The position numbers were made by a program, and so were the translations under genes. DNA of 64,000 nucleotides. Source: Zanthoxylum bungeanum. Its lineage: Eukaryota; Streptophyta; Magnoliopsida; Sapindales; Rutaceae. The stretch's first letter is position 1. Every line of letters starts with the position of its first letter. Below are positions 54,234-64,000 of the stretch, in pieces. The stretch lies in assembly GCA_019454045.1 (NCBI GenBank), contig SKCR01023418.1:124001-188000 (forward strand), written 5' to 3'. Below the pieces are notes generated by a model. That model ran no database searches. It was given only the letters and a program-made list of their open reading frames with translations, and was not told where the DNA came from.

Positions 54234-55960
54234 ATTCCCAAATCTTCAGAAGTAAGATAGCCCGGTTTCTTTCCTGTTCATATCTAATATGAAATCTGTC
54301 AAACAGATTTTCATGGAACCTTATTCAAAATAAGTATTGCACTGTTAAATGCTTATGTGTTGAAGGAAAATGGCTGCTCAGAGTGACTCATGATTAACCT
54401 TTTCATGTCCAACAAAATTCGGTTTCTCCGTTCGGACACACCGTCAAATTGAAGTGTTCCGAGAGGAGTCCTCATTGAAAGAATACTCTCATTTGAAACT
54501 TATTGCTTAAGTATTTTCATCATGGTCTAACCGTGATGGTATTAATACTTTAGCCGATCTTTTTGTCTACTTCATGTCGAAACTTTAAAAGTTTCCAATT
54601 CGTATTTCAAAAGAAACACATAACTATAACGCGATGCCACATCCGTAAAGGACATTCATTTCCACATTTAGCCTAGCTAGACATGGGCCCACTTACGTCA
54701 CTATGAACGAGGGCTAACAGATCGATGTCACTTACACTTTTACCAAGTAAAAGGTATTTTATGTACTTTACCTAAAAAATTAGATTCGTAGACATCAATT
54801 GAATGGAATCAAATTTGTCCTAGTACCCAGTCTTCGAAAGTGTGGATATACGAGTCATGTTTAATGTGTCTCAGACAACACTGCCATAAATAAGTTTTAT
54901 CTGATCAAATCAGTATGAGCTAATTTTTTGTCATGTTATATGTTTGAGATTTGCTTATATTCGAAATATAAATATTGTTATTCACATCTAATGTGTTTAT
55001 CTCAATATCATCTTTATAAAATAAAACACTTTCATGTTCTAGAATATAAAGGTATACTCGCACCGAGTTATACTCGATATAGAGATAATATTTCTAGTTA
55101 AACAAGGTACATTATAACAGTTTCCTAATTAAGTACACGTCCTAAGGGTAGTTCCTAAACTTAGGTATCTACGGTTAAAACAGTGACTTTCGTCCCGTTT
55201 CCGATTCGCAGATTTATCTCATCTGAAGTCAGTATCCTGCTCATAGCAGATTCTGCACATCAGTACATATATTTATGTACCACTATTTAGTATCTAAAAT
55301 CCAATTTTAATACTTGTAGTGAACATATTTATGACAAACATACTTGAAGTCAGAGCCTTGCCCTGCCTTCTATTCCTTCATGTCTGCCTTGTGCATACGG
55401 CAGTCACGCTTCAGTGACCCCGTTTGCCACAATTTAAGCAGACATCTTGGGATATGTCATTTATCTTCCTAGAAGATAATAATGATTTTGCCTTTGCCCT
55501 TTTCTACATTCTAGAAGCCTTTGGCCAAGCCTTGGGTTTCTAGAATATCGAAGTAAGGTGCGCCTTGCGCTTCTTGCCTTATTGCAAAATTTGGCTTTGG
55601 CTCCTTGAGCATAGCTATAACTCTCCAAGAGTTATGAATTGCAATTTAATACTTATCATACTTTAAGAATCTAAGAATAGATCTATGAAGATCCTTCAAT
55701 TTCATTATCATACTTTAAGGATCTAATCCTTAATTATGACGACGAAATTAAGGAGTCATTATGGCAAGCATAATGGATCAAGCACTAAAGTTATCATCAC
55801 ATGAATCTTCCAAAGATCATGCTCTACCTTTTGCTCAACTCCGGGCTTAGGCCCAAGATGTTATTTTATCAAATAAAGTAACTTCTTAGTTTCCAGGACT
55901 ATGCTGAAATTTTATTCCCAATTTGAAAATTAAAGTCGTTTAAATACATTTTCGCTAGGA
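54234..55960 (-). pseudogene. Copia H integrase, protease and gag remnant
   Basis: Continuation of H on the - strand. Integrase occupies 54234-54860: the Glu segment (SERRN-like) is near 54430, the D-V-S-G-P segment near 54690, and the shared stop is at 54673-54675. Pre-integrase runs to about 55080 and the protease region is about 55270-55310. The gag zinc knuckle is at about 55395-55440 with a stop (55411-55413) from the one-base loss shared with B and G. Gag start is near 55960. Heavily decayed, no long reading frame. Confidence 0.8.
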
Positions 55961-58213
55961 TTATGTTTTAAACACTAATCTTTCAATTTAATCATTATTG
56001 TAATAGTCTAACTATTTAATCAACGATTTCAGGTACTATCAAATATAATGATTATTATAGTCCAACTATGTAATCAATTATACTTTTAATTTGTAAAATT
56101 CAATTATATTGATTACTATAATCCAATTATAAAATCAACTATTAATTGAAATAGTTTGAAAATAGTCCAATTGTTTTTCAAATAAATATTAGTCCAACTA
56201 ATATATAATTTATTTAACGAAAAATTTGAATTGAGCGCGTATAGAAAGTATCTAAACGAAATTGCAAATCTAATACTTGCCTCCCACTATTTTTCGGTGA
56301 GCCTCTAACCCTCTGTCAAGTACTCGGGAAACCGTGTTTCCTAGTGGGCTAGGATCCCGTTAAATAACACACAATCTTAACTTTTGCCAACAAATTGTAT
56401 GATACTTAACTAGGTATATCTCTAAGATCAATTGGTGGACATCTAAGTCCAAAACATATATTCCCTAACCTTTTTTCCTCTGAATCAACTAAGCCTTGGC
56501 TTTGGCACAAAAAACTTAATGATCCCAGTTAAGCGGAACCCATTGACTATGGAAAGCTTCGTAATCAATGTTGATGGACAAGAAGTGATCTTGACTTTGG
56601 CCAACAAATCACGACTTGGACAAGACACCAATATGGAACAAAGCTCTCGTGATTCAAACACATCCTCGACGGACAAAGGTCTTGACTTTGGCCAACAAAC
56701 CAATGCCAGTCTTGGATCTTGAGTAAGAATCACTCAATGGAAGGAAAAACGCTTAATATTTTGAGAGGGTTTTTCGCGTGAAATATGGCAACCAATTTAT
56801 TATCTTTGTTAAGGTCTCATCATCATACACCCTTAAACATGCATTCTAAACACATAATAAGGCGCATATAAATAAAATAATAATGATATGCGGATGGATA
56901 CTCAACACATTGATCCTAGATCAAATCTCTCTATTTCCTCTCTCCCGCTAGCACAAGTATTTACTTCTACCAGTTACACTACACTTCTAAAGAAACCTCA
57001 TTTACATTGAGGGGAATAAGTGAGAAGAGAAATACAAAGAGTAAGGAGGTAATACGCTGGACACGCAGGTCCCATTTAATAAATTCTAAATTTATTACAA
57101 CAATTTCTAAAATTGCCCCACCCATCTAATATCCATCCTATATACATTATTCATGCATCACAACCATGTATTCACACAAGCATGCTATGAATCAATCTAA
57201 TCCAATTAATTAATCTGATAATTAATGACCATCCAATGTTCAAACAATGATTTGATTTTGCGCGATAAGAACTCAAAGTACGAATTCTTGAATTAAATTA
57301 AACTACAACATCAAATCCAATTTAATACGTATTTAATACTAATTCACTTATTTAATTTCAAATTAAATATTACATTTTATTAATGAACCTTTGCGACTTA
57401 AATTCCAAATCTAATCGTTAAGGGTCTCAAAGCCCGATTAACATCCAATGTCGTTTAATTAACCTCCAATGGGCTTTCAATTAATTTCTTAAGGCGTGGG
57501 TTTCGGCAACCAAAGCCCAATCAAGGAACAACCCTATAAGCCTAGAAATCAATTTCGGCCCATTAGGCCCAATTAAACTTTAAAGGCCCATTAAGTCATA
57601 ATTGGACTTTATGGAAATGATTTTGGGCCCAATTGGATCCAACCAATTTGCCTAAACCAATCTTGGTACAACCAAGCCCATTAAAGCCCAATTACAACTT
57701 TCAAGCCCAATTTCTAAAATTGGGCCAATTAATTAAATCACAAGAAATCCAATTTCACAATTTAATTAACCTAAGTGTAATGTCATAATTAATCACCCAA
57801 ATCAATATTTCCAAAACACCAATTAGCCTAATTAATTATGGTCGTTATCATTAAAACATATCCAACACATTTTAACAAAAATCAAACCCAATTCATGCTT
57901 ACATGTCTCGGCAATTAGGGTTTCTAATGTTCGATTCGGTTTCAATCAAATTAAATCCACAATAAACATTCCCAACATGATTCCAACTCATTCAATGAAT
58001 CAAAATCAAAAATTCCAAGATATTAAGGCTTATATACCTCTCGGCCAAGCTAAGGATTTTAGGGAAAATTGTTCCAAACTATTTTTCATGAAATTGATCC
58101 AATCGATCTTCAATACAACATCATTTAAGCATATTAAATCATCCAATTTCATTAAATCATGCTCAAATACATTTTACCCAATTATAACCCTAAATCAAGT
58201 TTCATGCTTTTAA
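55961..58213 (-). other. Leader of copia H
   Basis: Reverse-strand counterpart of B's leader. GACTTTGGCCAACAA motifs are at 56590-56607 and 56681-56698, with variants at 56375-56392 and about 56493. On the + strand, antisense to H, 56519-56722 is a 67-codon frame (MIPVKRNPLTMESFVINVDG onwards) that matches the antisense frame of B. Most differences between the two change the residue. Confidence 0.75.
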
Positions 58214-58228
58214 CTCGCTCTGATACAT
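58214..58228 (-). other. Primer binding site region of copia H
   Basis: On the - strand a degenerate ATGTATCAGAGCGAG, close to the initiator-Met-type site TGGTATCAGAGCC, next to the LTR end. Confidence 0.6.
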
Positions 58229-60299
58229 TATTGGAGTTTCTACGGTTCCGAGGATCGATTATCAAGCATAAAACAACATGTGAATACATCGAAGAAGTTG
58301 CGGAATACTTACATCGATCGGTTGAGGTGATGCATCGAAGAACAAAAATCTTTTATGCCCTCCTGGTGGTCACGGCAGTGAGCTGAAATGGCTCTCCAAG
58401 ATTCGGCCATGTGTGGTTCCATCAAGCTCCAAGCTTTAGTTGAAATTCCATGCTCATATGTGTGGTTCCCTATCACCTTCGCGTGACCTAAATGGTGTGC
58501 TAGCACTTAGGAATTTTGCTACAAAAATCCTTATCTTCTTCTCCATGGCTCACGGTAAAGTGCAGTGAAAAAGATGAAGAAATGCCCAAAGGGCGTGAGA
58601 GAGAAGAATAGAAATGGAGAGAGGAAATTTGTGCAATGGTTGTTGGAAATGTGTATCTAATACACATTTTGATTTTCCAAAAATCAATTAATTGATTTCA
58701 AAAAATCAAAACATATACCAAACATTTAAAATATATTAAATGTCTATCATGCCATCACACTTGAGTGTCAAACACTCATCCATCACTTTTCACATCACTC
58801 ATGATAAGTTGTCAAGTCACTCAAAGTGACTAGACATCATATCAATCAAGTGATAAGTTGTCACATCACTCAAAGTGACTAATGATTTGACGCTTGATGT
58901 GACTAGCGACTTGACGCTTGATGTGACTTACGTGCCGCACTCGAATTCGAAATATGAATACGCTCGCAAACACTCCCGGGCTCGGGTTCGCTAATTAATT
59001 AATTATGCCTGGCAAAATCACTATTCCCATCGCTAACGAATTAATTCTTAATTAATTCGTTCGCCCGAATTAAAATCAAATTTCAATTCCGCGTCGAAAT
59101 CTAATTTTGTTTAATATATCAAATAAATTAATTTATCGATTAATTCCAAATTAATCGTTCTCTCTCTTTTAATGATATTTTATCCTAGAAAAAATATCTC
59201 TGTAATTAATCTCAGATTAATTTTCATTCTCTACAAATTAATCCCAGATTAATAAAATGTGAGTCATACGCCATCGATGAACTTCGGGAAGCGACCCATG
59301 AGATCCCTGGATATGTGACAGTAAATCCGGTCGTCGGACTATCCGAACATGTAAGTACCTAGTACTACGTTTTTACCGATTTACAAGACAAGGTTGGCTT
59401 CTAGCAAAGCACAATGCCTACCCAATTCTCCAGAAATATCCTTACAGGAATAAGTGATCTATATCAGGCGTAGTATACGTAGTGTCGTGTATGTCGATCC
59501 AGTATCAGATGCCACGTGCTAGGCCTGGGGCTGGAATTTTGTCTACCCCGTACAAAGCACATGTCGGATGTCTGGTAACTAGTCTCTATAATTGGATATA
59601 CATGACCTAGTCATAATATCCCGATGACTGTAGTACTTAAGAGTACTAGTACCGTATCCTTCGTGACATCATCTCCATTATGACTGGAGTGATACTTCCA
59701 TCTTGACATCACACCCAATACACTACGATTCTCAATATACCCAGCAGAGGCGTACACAGAACCTGTTAAAGCCCTGGACGACCAAAACCAAAGCATATTG
59801 ATTGTCGCAAGTATTAGCGGTGCTAGTCTCAGGTTAAGACCAAATACACCTACCCTGATTTCGGACTTCCATAGACACAAAGTCATACTACCAATGGAAT
59901 TCCAAAGGGGTTTATCCAGAGCGAAGCTATTTTCCATACCATCGGTAAAACACAACCTCCTATTACACTTGCATGAGTATCCTATACCCAATTATATGAG
60001 AACTATGTCGTTATGCTCTCACAACACGCACAAGTGTAAAATAGTCTTTTACGCATTATCGATGTCCAATCTCGATAATACTCTAACTATGGATATTTAA
60101 TGATTAAACCTTTGTGGACTGATACTATCTCATATCATCTCAATCCAGGAACTAATCATGTGGACCTCCTATCATTTATACATCTAGGTGATCTAATCAC
60201 AAATGATAAGAGAGCAATCTTCTTTGTCACATAGTTAATTTGTACAACAACACCATGATCTGTACAAATAGTGACGATATGGGTCATAATTGTCCAACA
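58229..60299 (-). mobile_element. 5' LTR of copia H
   Basis: Read on the - strand it starts TGTTGGACAATTATGACCC at 60299 and ends near 58229. The hairpin array is at about 58985-59255. The right edge interrupts a different copia integrase (60300 onwards), so H inserted there; the duplication copy would be CTTGG (60300-60304). An open frame at 59991-59611 is the H version of the LTR frame at 10854-11309 and is frameshifted at its end. Confidence 0.85.
58985..59255 (-). repeat. Hairpin array in LTR H
   Basis: On the + strand: GAATTAATT-CTT-AATTAATTC, CGATTAATT-CCA-AATTAATCG, AATTAATC-TCA-GATTAATT, ATTAATC-CCA-GATTAAT. Some units are decayed, for example the ATATTTTATC unit and the TTAATATAT unit. 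Confidence 0.75.
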
Positions 60300-60538
60300 C
60301 TTGGAACACCACAGCAAAATGGTGTTACAGAGAGGAGAAATCGGACCCTACTAGACATGATGAGATCTATGTTTAGTTATAGCTCACTACCTAGTTCATT
60401 CTAGGATATGCACTGCAAACCGCAATGCATATCCTTAATGTAGTTCCATTTAAGTCTGTTTCTAAGACTCCCTTAGAGTTGTGGAATGGTCGTAAAACTA
60501 GTTTATGACATTTCTGCATTTGGGGGTGTCCAGCACAC
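60300..60538 (+). pseudogene. Integrase fragment of a third copia family
   Basis: Encodes LGTPQQNGVTERRNRTLLDM, with the catalytic Glu segment, then MRSMFSYSSLPSSF, then with stops and shifts a segment like PLELWNGRK and IWGCPAH. It differs from the main family (NGVSERRN...KIWGCWAY). It is bounded by the LTR of H on the left and by a gypsy element on the right. Confidence 0.8.
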
Positions 60539-61046
60539 ACTCCTTCTAATTCATTCCATTCTTCAGAGGTAATCTCACTCGCAATTAGAACTTCCTTAGG
60601 GCTTTCAGGCGTACCAAGGTTAAATGCGTTTGTTTTGGTTGAGTTAATGTCAAATTTGCTCAAGTCGTGCAAGCTAAAAGGAAGACACTTAGGCAAATAA
60701 GTGAAATGAATGTCTTTATTATTAGCGAATGCAGGGGTACAATCAAATAAATCAGGGAAATAAACGTCTTCATCATCCACGGCCTTGTCTTCTTCGGTCT
60801 CCTTGCTCTCCTCAAGTGTCAGGCTCTCTAGCTGCATCAGTTCCTCTTCCCACTTATCTTCCTCCTTTGTAACCTCTTCTGCTAGTGGCTTCTTGCCCAT
60901 CACTTCCTAGAAAATCTTGAATCCTGGAACCATGATCCCATTAACTTCCACTGGTTCCGGCTCTCCTTGATACCCCGTAGCTTTCACAAAATAGTCTGCC
61001 AGCTTCAACCCTTTCTTCTTGGTCTTCGGCTTATCCTCGTCGGACT
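60539..61046 (-). pseudogene. Tat/Ogre-clade pol segment after protease
   Basis: The stretch 60903-60539 begins MMGKKPLAEEVTKEEDKWEE and is rich in Glu and Asp, then PDLFDCTPAFANNKDIHF and TSEEWNELEGV. It lies between protease and the expected RT of a Ty3/gypsy element. RT itself is missing, because the frame is cut at about 60539 by the copia fragment. Stops near 60906 and 61048 break the frame from the protease stretch. Confidence 0.6.
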
Positions 61047-61047
61047 T

Positions 61048-61790
61048 TTATCTCAATCCTGTCCTGGTGTTCTGCCTCATTAAGTTCGGCAGTACTCCTC
61101 CAACACTCGAACCTGCGCCCGGCTCAAACTTCATCTTCTCCATGATTCTAGCCACCTTAGGATCCACCCACTCCTCAAAGCTTTCCGCCACTTGGAACCT
61201 TGTGAAAGGTTGTATCTCCAAGGCGGCTACAGCATTGTCTACCTTAGCTATGATGGTAACGATCTCCCCTCCATACGGAAACTTGATTACCTGGTGCAAA
61301 GTGGAGGGCACGTCTTTAAACTTGTGAAACCAAGGCCTCCCCAATAGCAACGCAAAAGTGGCCGGGATATCAGCACTGTGAACCCAACCTCATCCTAAAT
61401 TGGGCCCACCTTGACTACCGCCGCAAATGTGCCCTCTACTCCCCGCATACTATTATCATAGGCCTTTATAGTCATGTTGGAGGGACTCAAATCTGTCACC
61501 TTCAGACCCAACCTCGACAAAATCTTCAAAGGGCACACATTAATAGATGAGCCATCATCCACCGTCACACAAGATGTCCTCTTTCCCTTCACTTCCGCTC
61601 TAATAAACAGTGGCCTATTGTGATCCCTTCCCTCCAATGGGAGTTCTTCCTCAGAGAATATTATCACCTGCAAAGCTTCTTTCTGTACCGACCCTATAAA
61701 CATTACGGGGTTGGCAGCATTCTTCGGCATGACTATCTTACTCAAAGCCTCAACCATGCCACGCCTATGCTTCTGAGATGCACAAAACAA
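61048..61790 (-). pseudogene. Tat/Ogre-clade protease
   Basis: The stretch 61790-61395 (131 codons) contains RTSCVTVDDGSSINVCPLKI, in which D-D-G (residues 78-80) is the aspartic protease active-site motif in the form seen in Tat/Ogre elements. LSRLGLKVTDL and IKAYDNSMRGVEGTF follow. After a frameshift near 61370, the stretch 61350-61048 has LLGRPWFHKFKDVPSTLHQV, the conserved C-terminal protease segment. About 250 codons in all, of normal family length, with one frameshift. Confidence 0.85.
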
Positions 61791-63511
61791 CTCTCAAATG
61801 CTCACTTGTGTCCGCGTCTTCTTCAACTGACGTAGCACTATATCTCCCTCAGTATTATCCATGTTCTCTGTCACTCCCTACCATCTGCCAACACTTCTTG
61901 CCTTCTCCGCTACATCACCGTAAAAATGCCCACGGCTTGTCATCCCTTTCACCTCCTCCTCATCACTGCTCGAGAAGTTCTCCCAGAAATTCTTCCCTTG
62001 CTCCGTCTCATCTTCACTACTATTATCCTAAATCCCCAGGCAAAAGGCATGGCGGTCAAAGGTCTAGAGGACAAGGGTTTCGGGCAAGCCGGGGTTAATC
62101 ATGTATGTAGGTGGTGGAACAGAATGGTAGTTGGGTAAGGGGTTTCTTTGTGTGTTGGGTTGTTCTTTTTCTGGATCAGGTATTTTATAGGAGTCGATGA
62201 GGTCTTAGATTTCATGCTTGAGGTGGGCGCAGTTATCGGTGTTGTGGCCTTTTTGTCGGTGGTAATGGCAGTATAGGTTCATGTTGTGGTGTGGTGGTGG
62301 AGGGTTGGGAAGTGGTATAGCTTCTAAGGGTTTAAGGAGTCCTTGTCTCTTCAACTTCTCAAGAACCTTAGACAAAGGCTTACCCAGGTTAGAAAATCAC
62401 CTGTTCCTAATGGCAGAAACTTCAGCATAAGGGGGCTTGGTTCCCGATGGTGCCCCAATGGTCCTTCTATTCAGGCCATAAAACTTCTTATTCTCAGTTT
62501 TTTCCTCCTTAATATCCATAACAGTCTCCCTTAACTGTCGAAAATCACCAATCATAGATGTCATCCTCCTTAGCTTGCCGTAAATAGAGGGCTTAGTACC
62601 CTTGATGATCATCTTGATCTGGTCCTTCTCCGAAGGCCGAGTCTGCATCTTCAAAAACTGGCTCCTCCAGCGATCTACATAATCCTTGAAGCTCTCCTCT
62701 GGCTTCTATTTGGTATTCTCTAGGTCGTGAAGCGACAAGTCGATCTCCAAATCCGTGACTTACTAATTCAGAAAGGCCTCTGCCAATACCCTCCAATCAT
62801 CATTGACCTTCCTCTCAAGACCATGATACCACACCACAGACGCTCCCTCAAGCGACATCCCGAACATCTTCTGAACCTGAAGCTTCGACAGACCCACCGA
62901 ACTCATCACAGAAACATACTGTCAAAAATGGACCCTCGGATCCCCATTCCCATTGAACTTGGCTATGTTGGGCATCTTGAATTGAGACGGTAGCTGCTCC
63001 TCGAAAGTCAACACCTCGTAGTCTAGTAGGTCCTCGTGCTTACCCCTCATCTTGCACATAACTGACTCTACCTGATCCTTGAGTTTCTGCAGCTCGGCCT
63101 AAGACCCGGTTACCCTTCCTGCGGCATACTCAACCATGTCATCACCAAAAATAGGGATCTCATCACTCATCCAATTCGGAGGCTCATCTCACCTGACATT
63201 ATCAAAGTTTAATGCCCCCCTGCACGGGGCACTGCCATATTGGCCACAGAGGTGGTCAATGTTTGCAACTGCTCAGTAATCTTAGTGAGATTGGTCTCCA
63301 ACTGATCCATACGAGAACCCTCATTATCGGACTCACTCTTGTTCGCTAACGGTCTTTTGACGAGTCTTTCTTCCTCTCTAACCCAATGAAAATCTATGAA
63401 GGCTTTAAAACTACGAGTTAGTATGGTATATGTATGCGTATGATGCATGAAATAAGTAAAACACGTGAGGTAATCAAACAGGATATATCTTTCCGACCTT
63501 ATTCCTCCCAC
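61791..63511 (-). pseudogene. Tat/Ogre-clade gag
   Basis: On the - strand: the N-terminal stretch 63511-63209, with a probable coiled coil (MDQLETNLTKITEQLQTLTT); then the capsid part (about 63000-62770), with KMPNIAKFNGNGDPRVHF and GASVVWYHGLERKVNDDW. The stretch 62654-62397 includes KMQTRPSEKDQIKMIIKGTK. The zinc-binding motif YCHYHRQKGHNTDNC is at 62229-62273 (CX2HX4HX4C), the Tat/Ogre form. At least three stops and frameshifts separate the pieces. The start at 63511 is uncertain. Confidence 0.8.
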
Positions 63512-64000
63512 ACTCGTGATAAGCCTATTTTTGGTTCTAAATGCAGCTTATTCTATGCACCGATGCAAGGTACACAAAATCATTCTCTCATATGCTACTG
63601 GGTGAACCTTGGCTACCTTGGTCTCTTTCCATCGGTAAAAGACAAAAACCGCCCATTAACAACATGGACTAAGCCTATTATGGGATCATGTCATTGTCTA
63701 GAAACGACGAATTGGGCTTTTGGCAACCGTGGTCATGGGGCTGAATTTTGAAGCGGCCAAAAAGTATATAAATATGTCGTAACAAGACAGTACGGATATC
63801 GAACTCATGCTTCTAGCATATTTGGATCATATTTGGACTTTCTAAACCCATCAAAGTTTTCATACAAGTTGGCCCATTATCATTTCAAAGCATTCAATCA
63901 TATTATTGCGAGGTGTAAACTTGTCCCAGTTGAAAAGGCCCAATAGGTTTACACTTTTACAATAACGTGGCTAAACAACTTCAAATTATTGGGGGCCCGA
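63512..64000 (-). other. Upstream region of the Tat/Ogre-clade element
   Basis: No domain recognised. It should be leader or, if the element is a true Ogre, part of the extra frame upstream of gag, but I see nothing to support either. The element continues beyond the window. Confidence 0.35.

Noticed and set aside
61019..62138. Several + strand frames of 60-106 codons at 61019-61327 and 61778-62138
   Set aside because: They are antisense shadows of the Tat/Ogre-clade gag-protease, which has clear domain motifs on the - strand.

Overview
This window looks like gene-poor plant (probably eudicot) heterochromatin. Nearly all of it is LTR retrotransposon sequence, layered by nested insertion. I see no host gene, rRNA, tRNA gene or CRISPR array. 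The plant assignment rests on Ty1/copia pol with an initiator-Met-type primer site, an Athila-like gag with a tRNA-Asp-type primer site, and Tat/Ogre-type gag-protease. The species cannot be told.

Layout. 1-2698: 3' end of a non-autonomous LTR element (G1), inserted in a copia copy (A, + strand, 2699-8956), which itself sits in the gag of a second copia family (8957-9796, - strand). 9797-28974: a - strand copia (C). Its 3' LTR is split by a complete copia (B, 10587-20428, target duplication ATAAT), and its coding region is split by a solo LTR (D, 23417-25433, duplication TACCC). 28975-39992: another - strand copia (E), apparently inserted in C's 5' LTR. E's own LTR is split by a complete Athila-like element (T, 30647-36959, duplication ATGTG) that keeps gag but has no pol. 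39993-45330: two + strand copia fragments, with F (40749-44095) inserted in the leader of G. 45331-60299: a - strand copia (H) split by a complete non-coding LTR element (G2, 46412-54228, duplication CCAGC, same family as G1). 60300-60538: integrase fragment of a third copia family. 60539-64000: gag-protease of a - strand Tat/Ogre-clade element running off the right edge.

The main copia family resembles the Angela/BARE lineage in design: LTRs of about 2 kb with TGTTGG...CCAACA ends, an initiator-Met-type primer site and a non-coding leader of about 2.3 kb. C is the best preserved coding copy. B, G, H and E share disabling mutations, so that subfamily probably spread using proteins supplied by others. 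T and G2 are also non-autonomous but have intact ends and target duplications.

The least explained structures are: (1) an array of about ten consecutive short hairpins with three-base loops in every copia LTR that reaches this segment; (2) a non-coding block of about 760 bp shared by T and G2, whose LTRs and primer sites differ; (3) seven evenly spaced double GGCGCC palindromes just upstream of T's TATA box; (4) four spaced copies of a TTGGCCAA-centred motif in the copia leader; (5) a long GGCCGAGGCC array inside G2. All identities and counts were made by eye.
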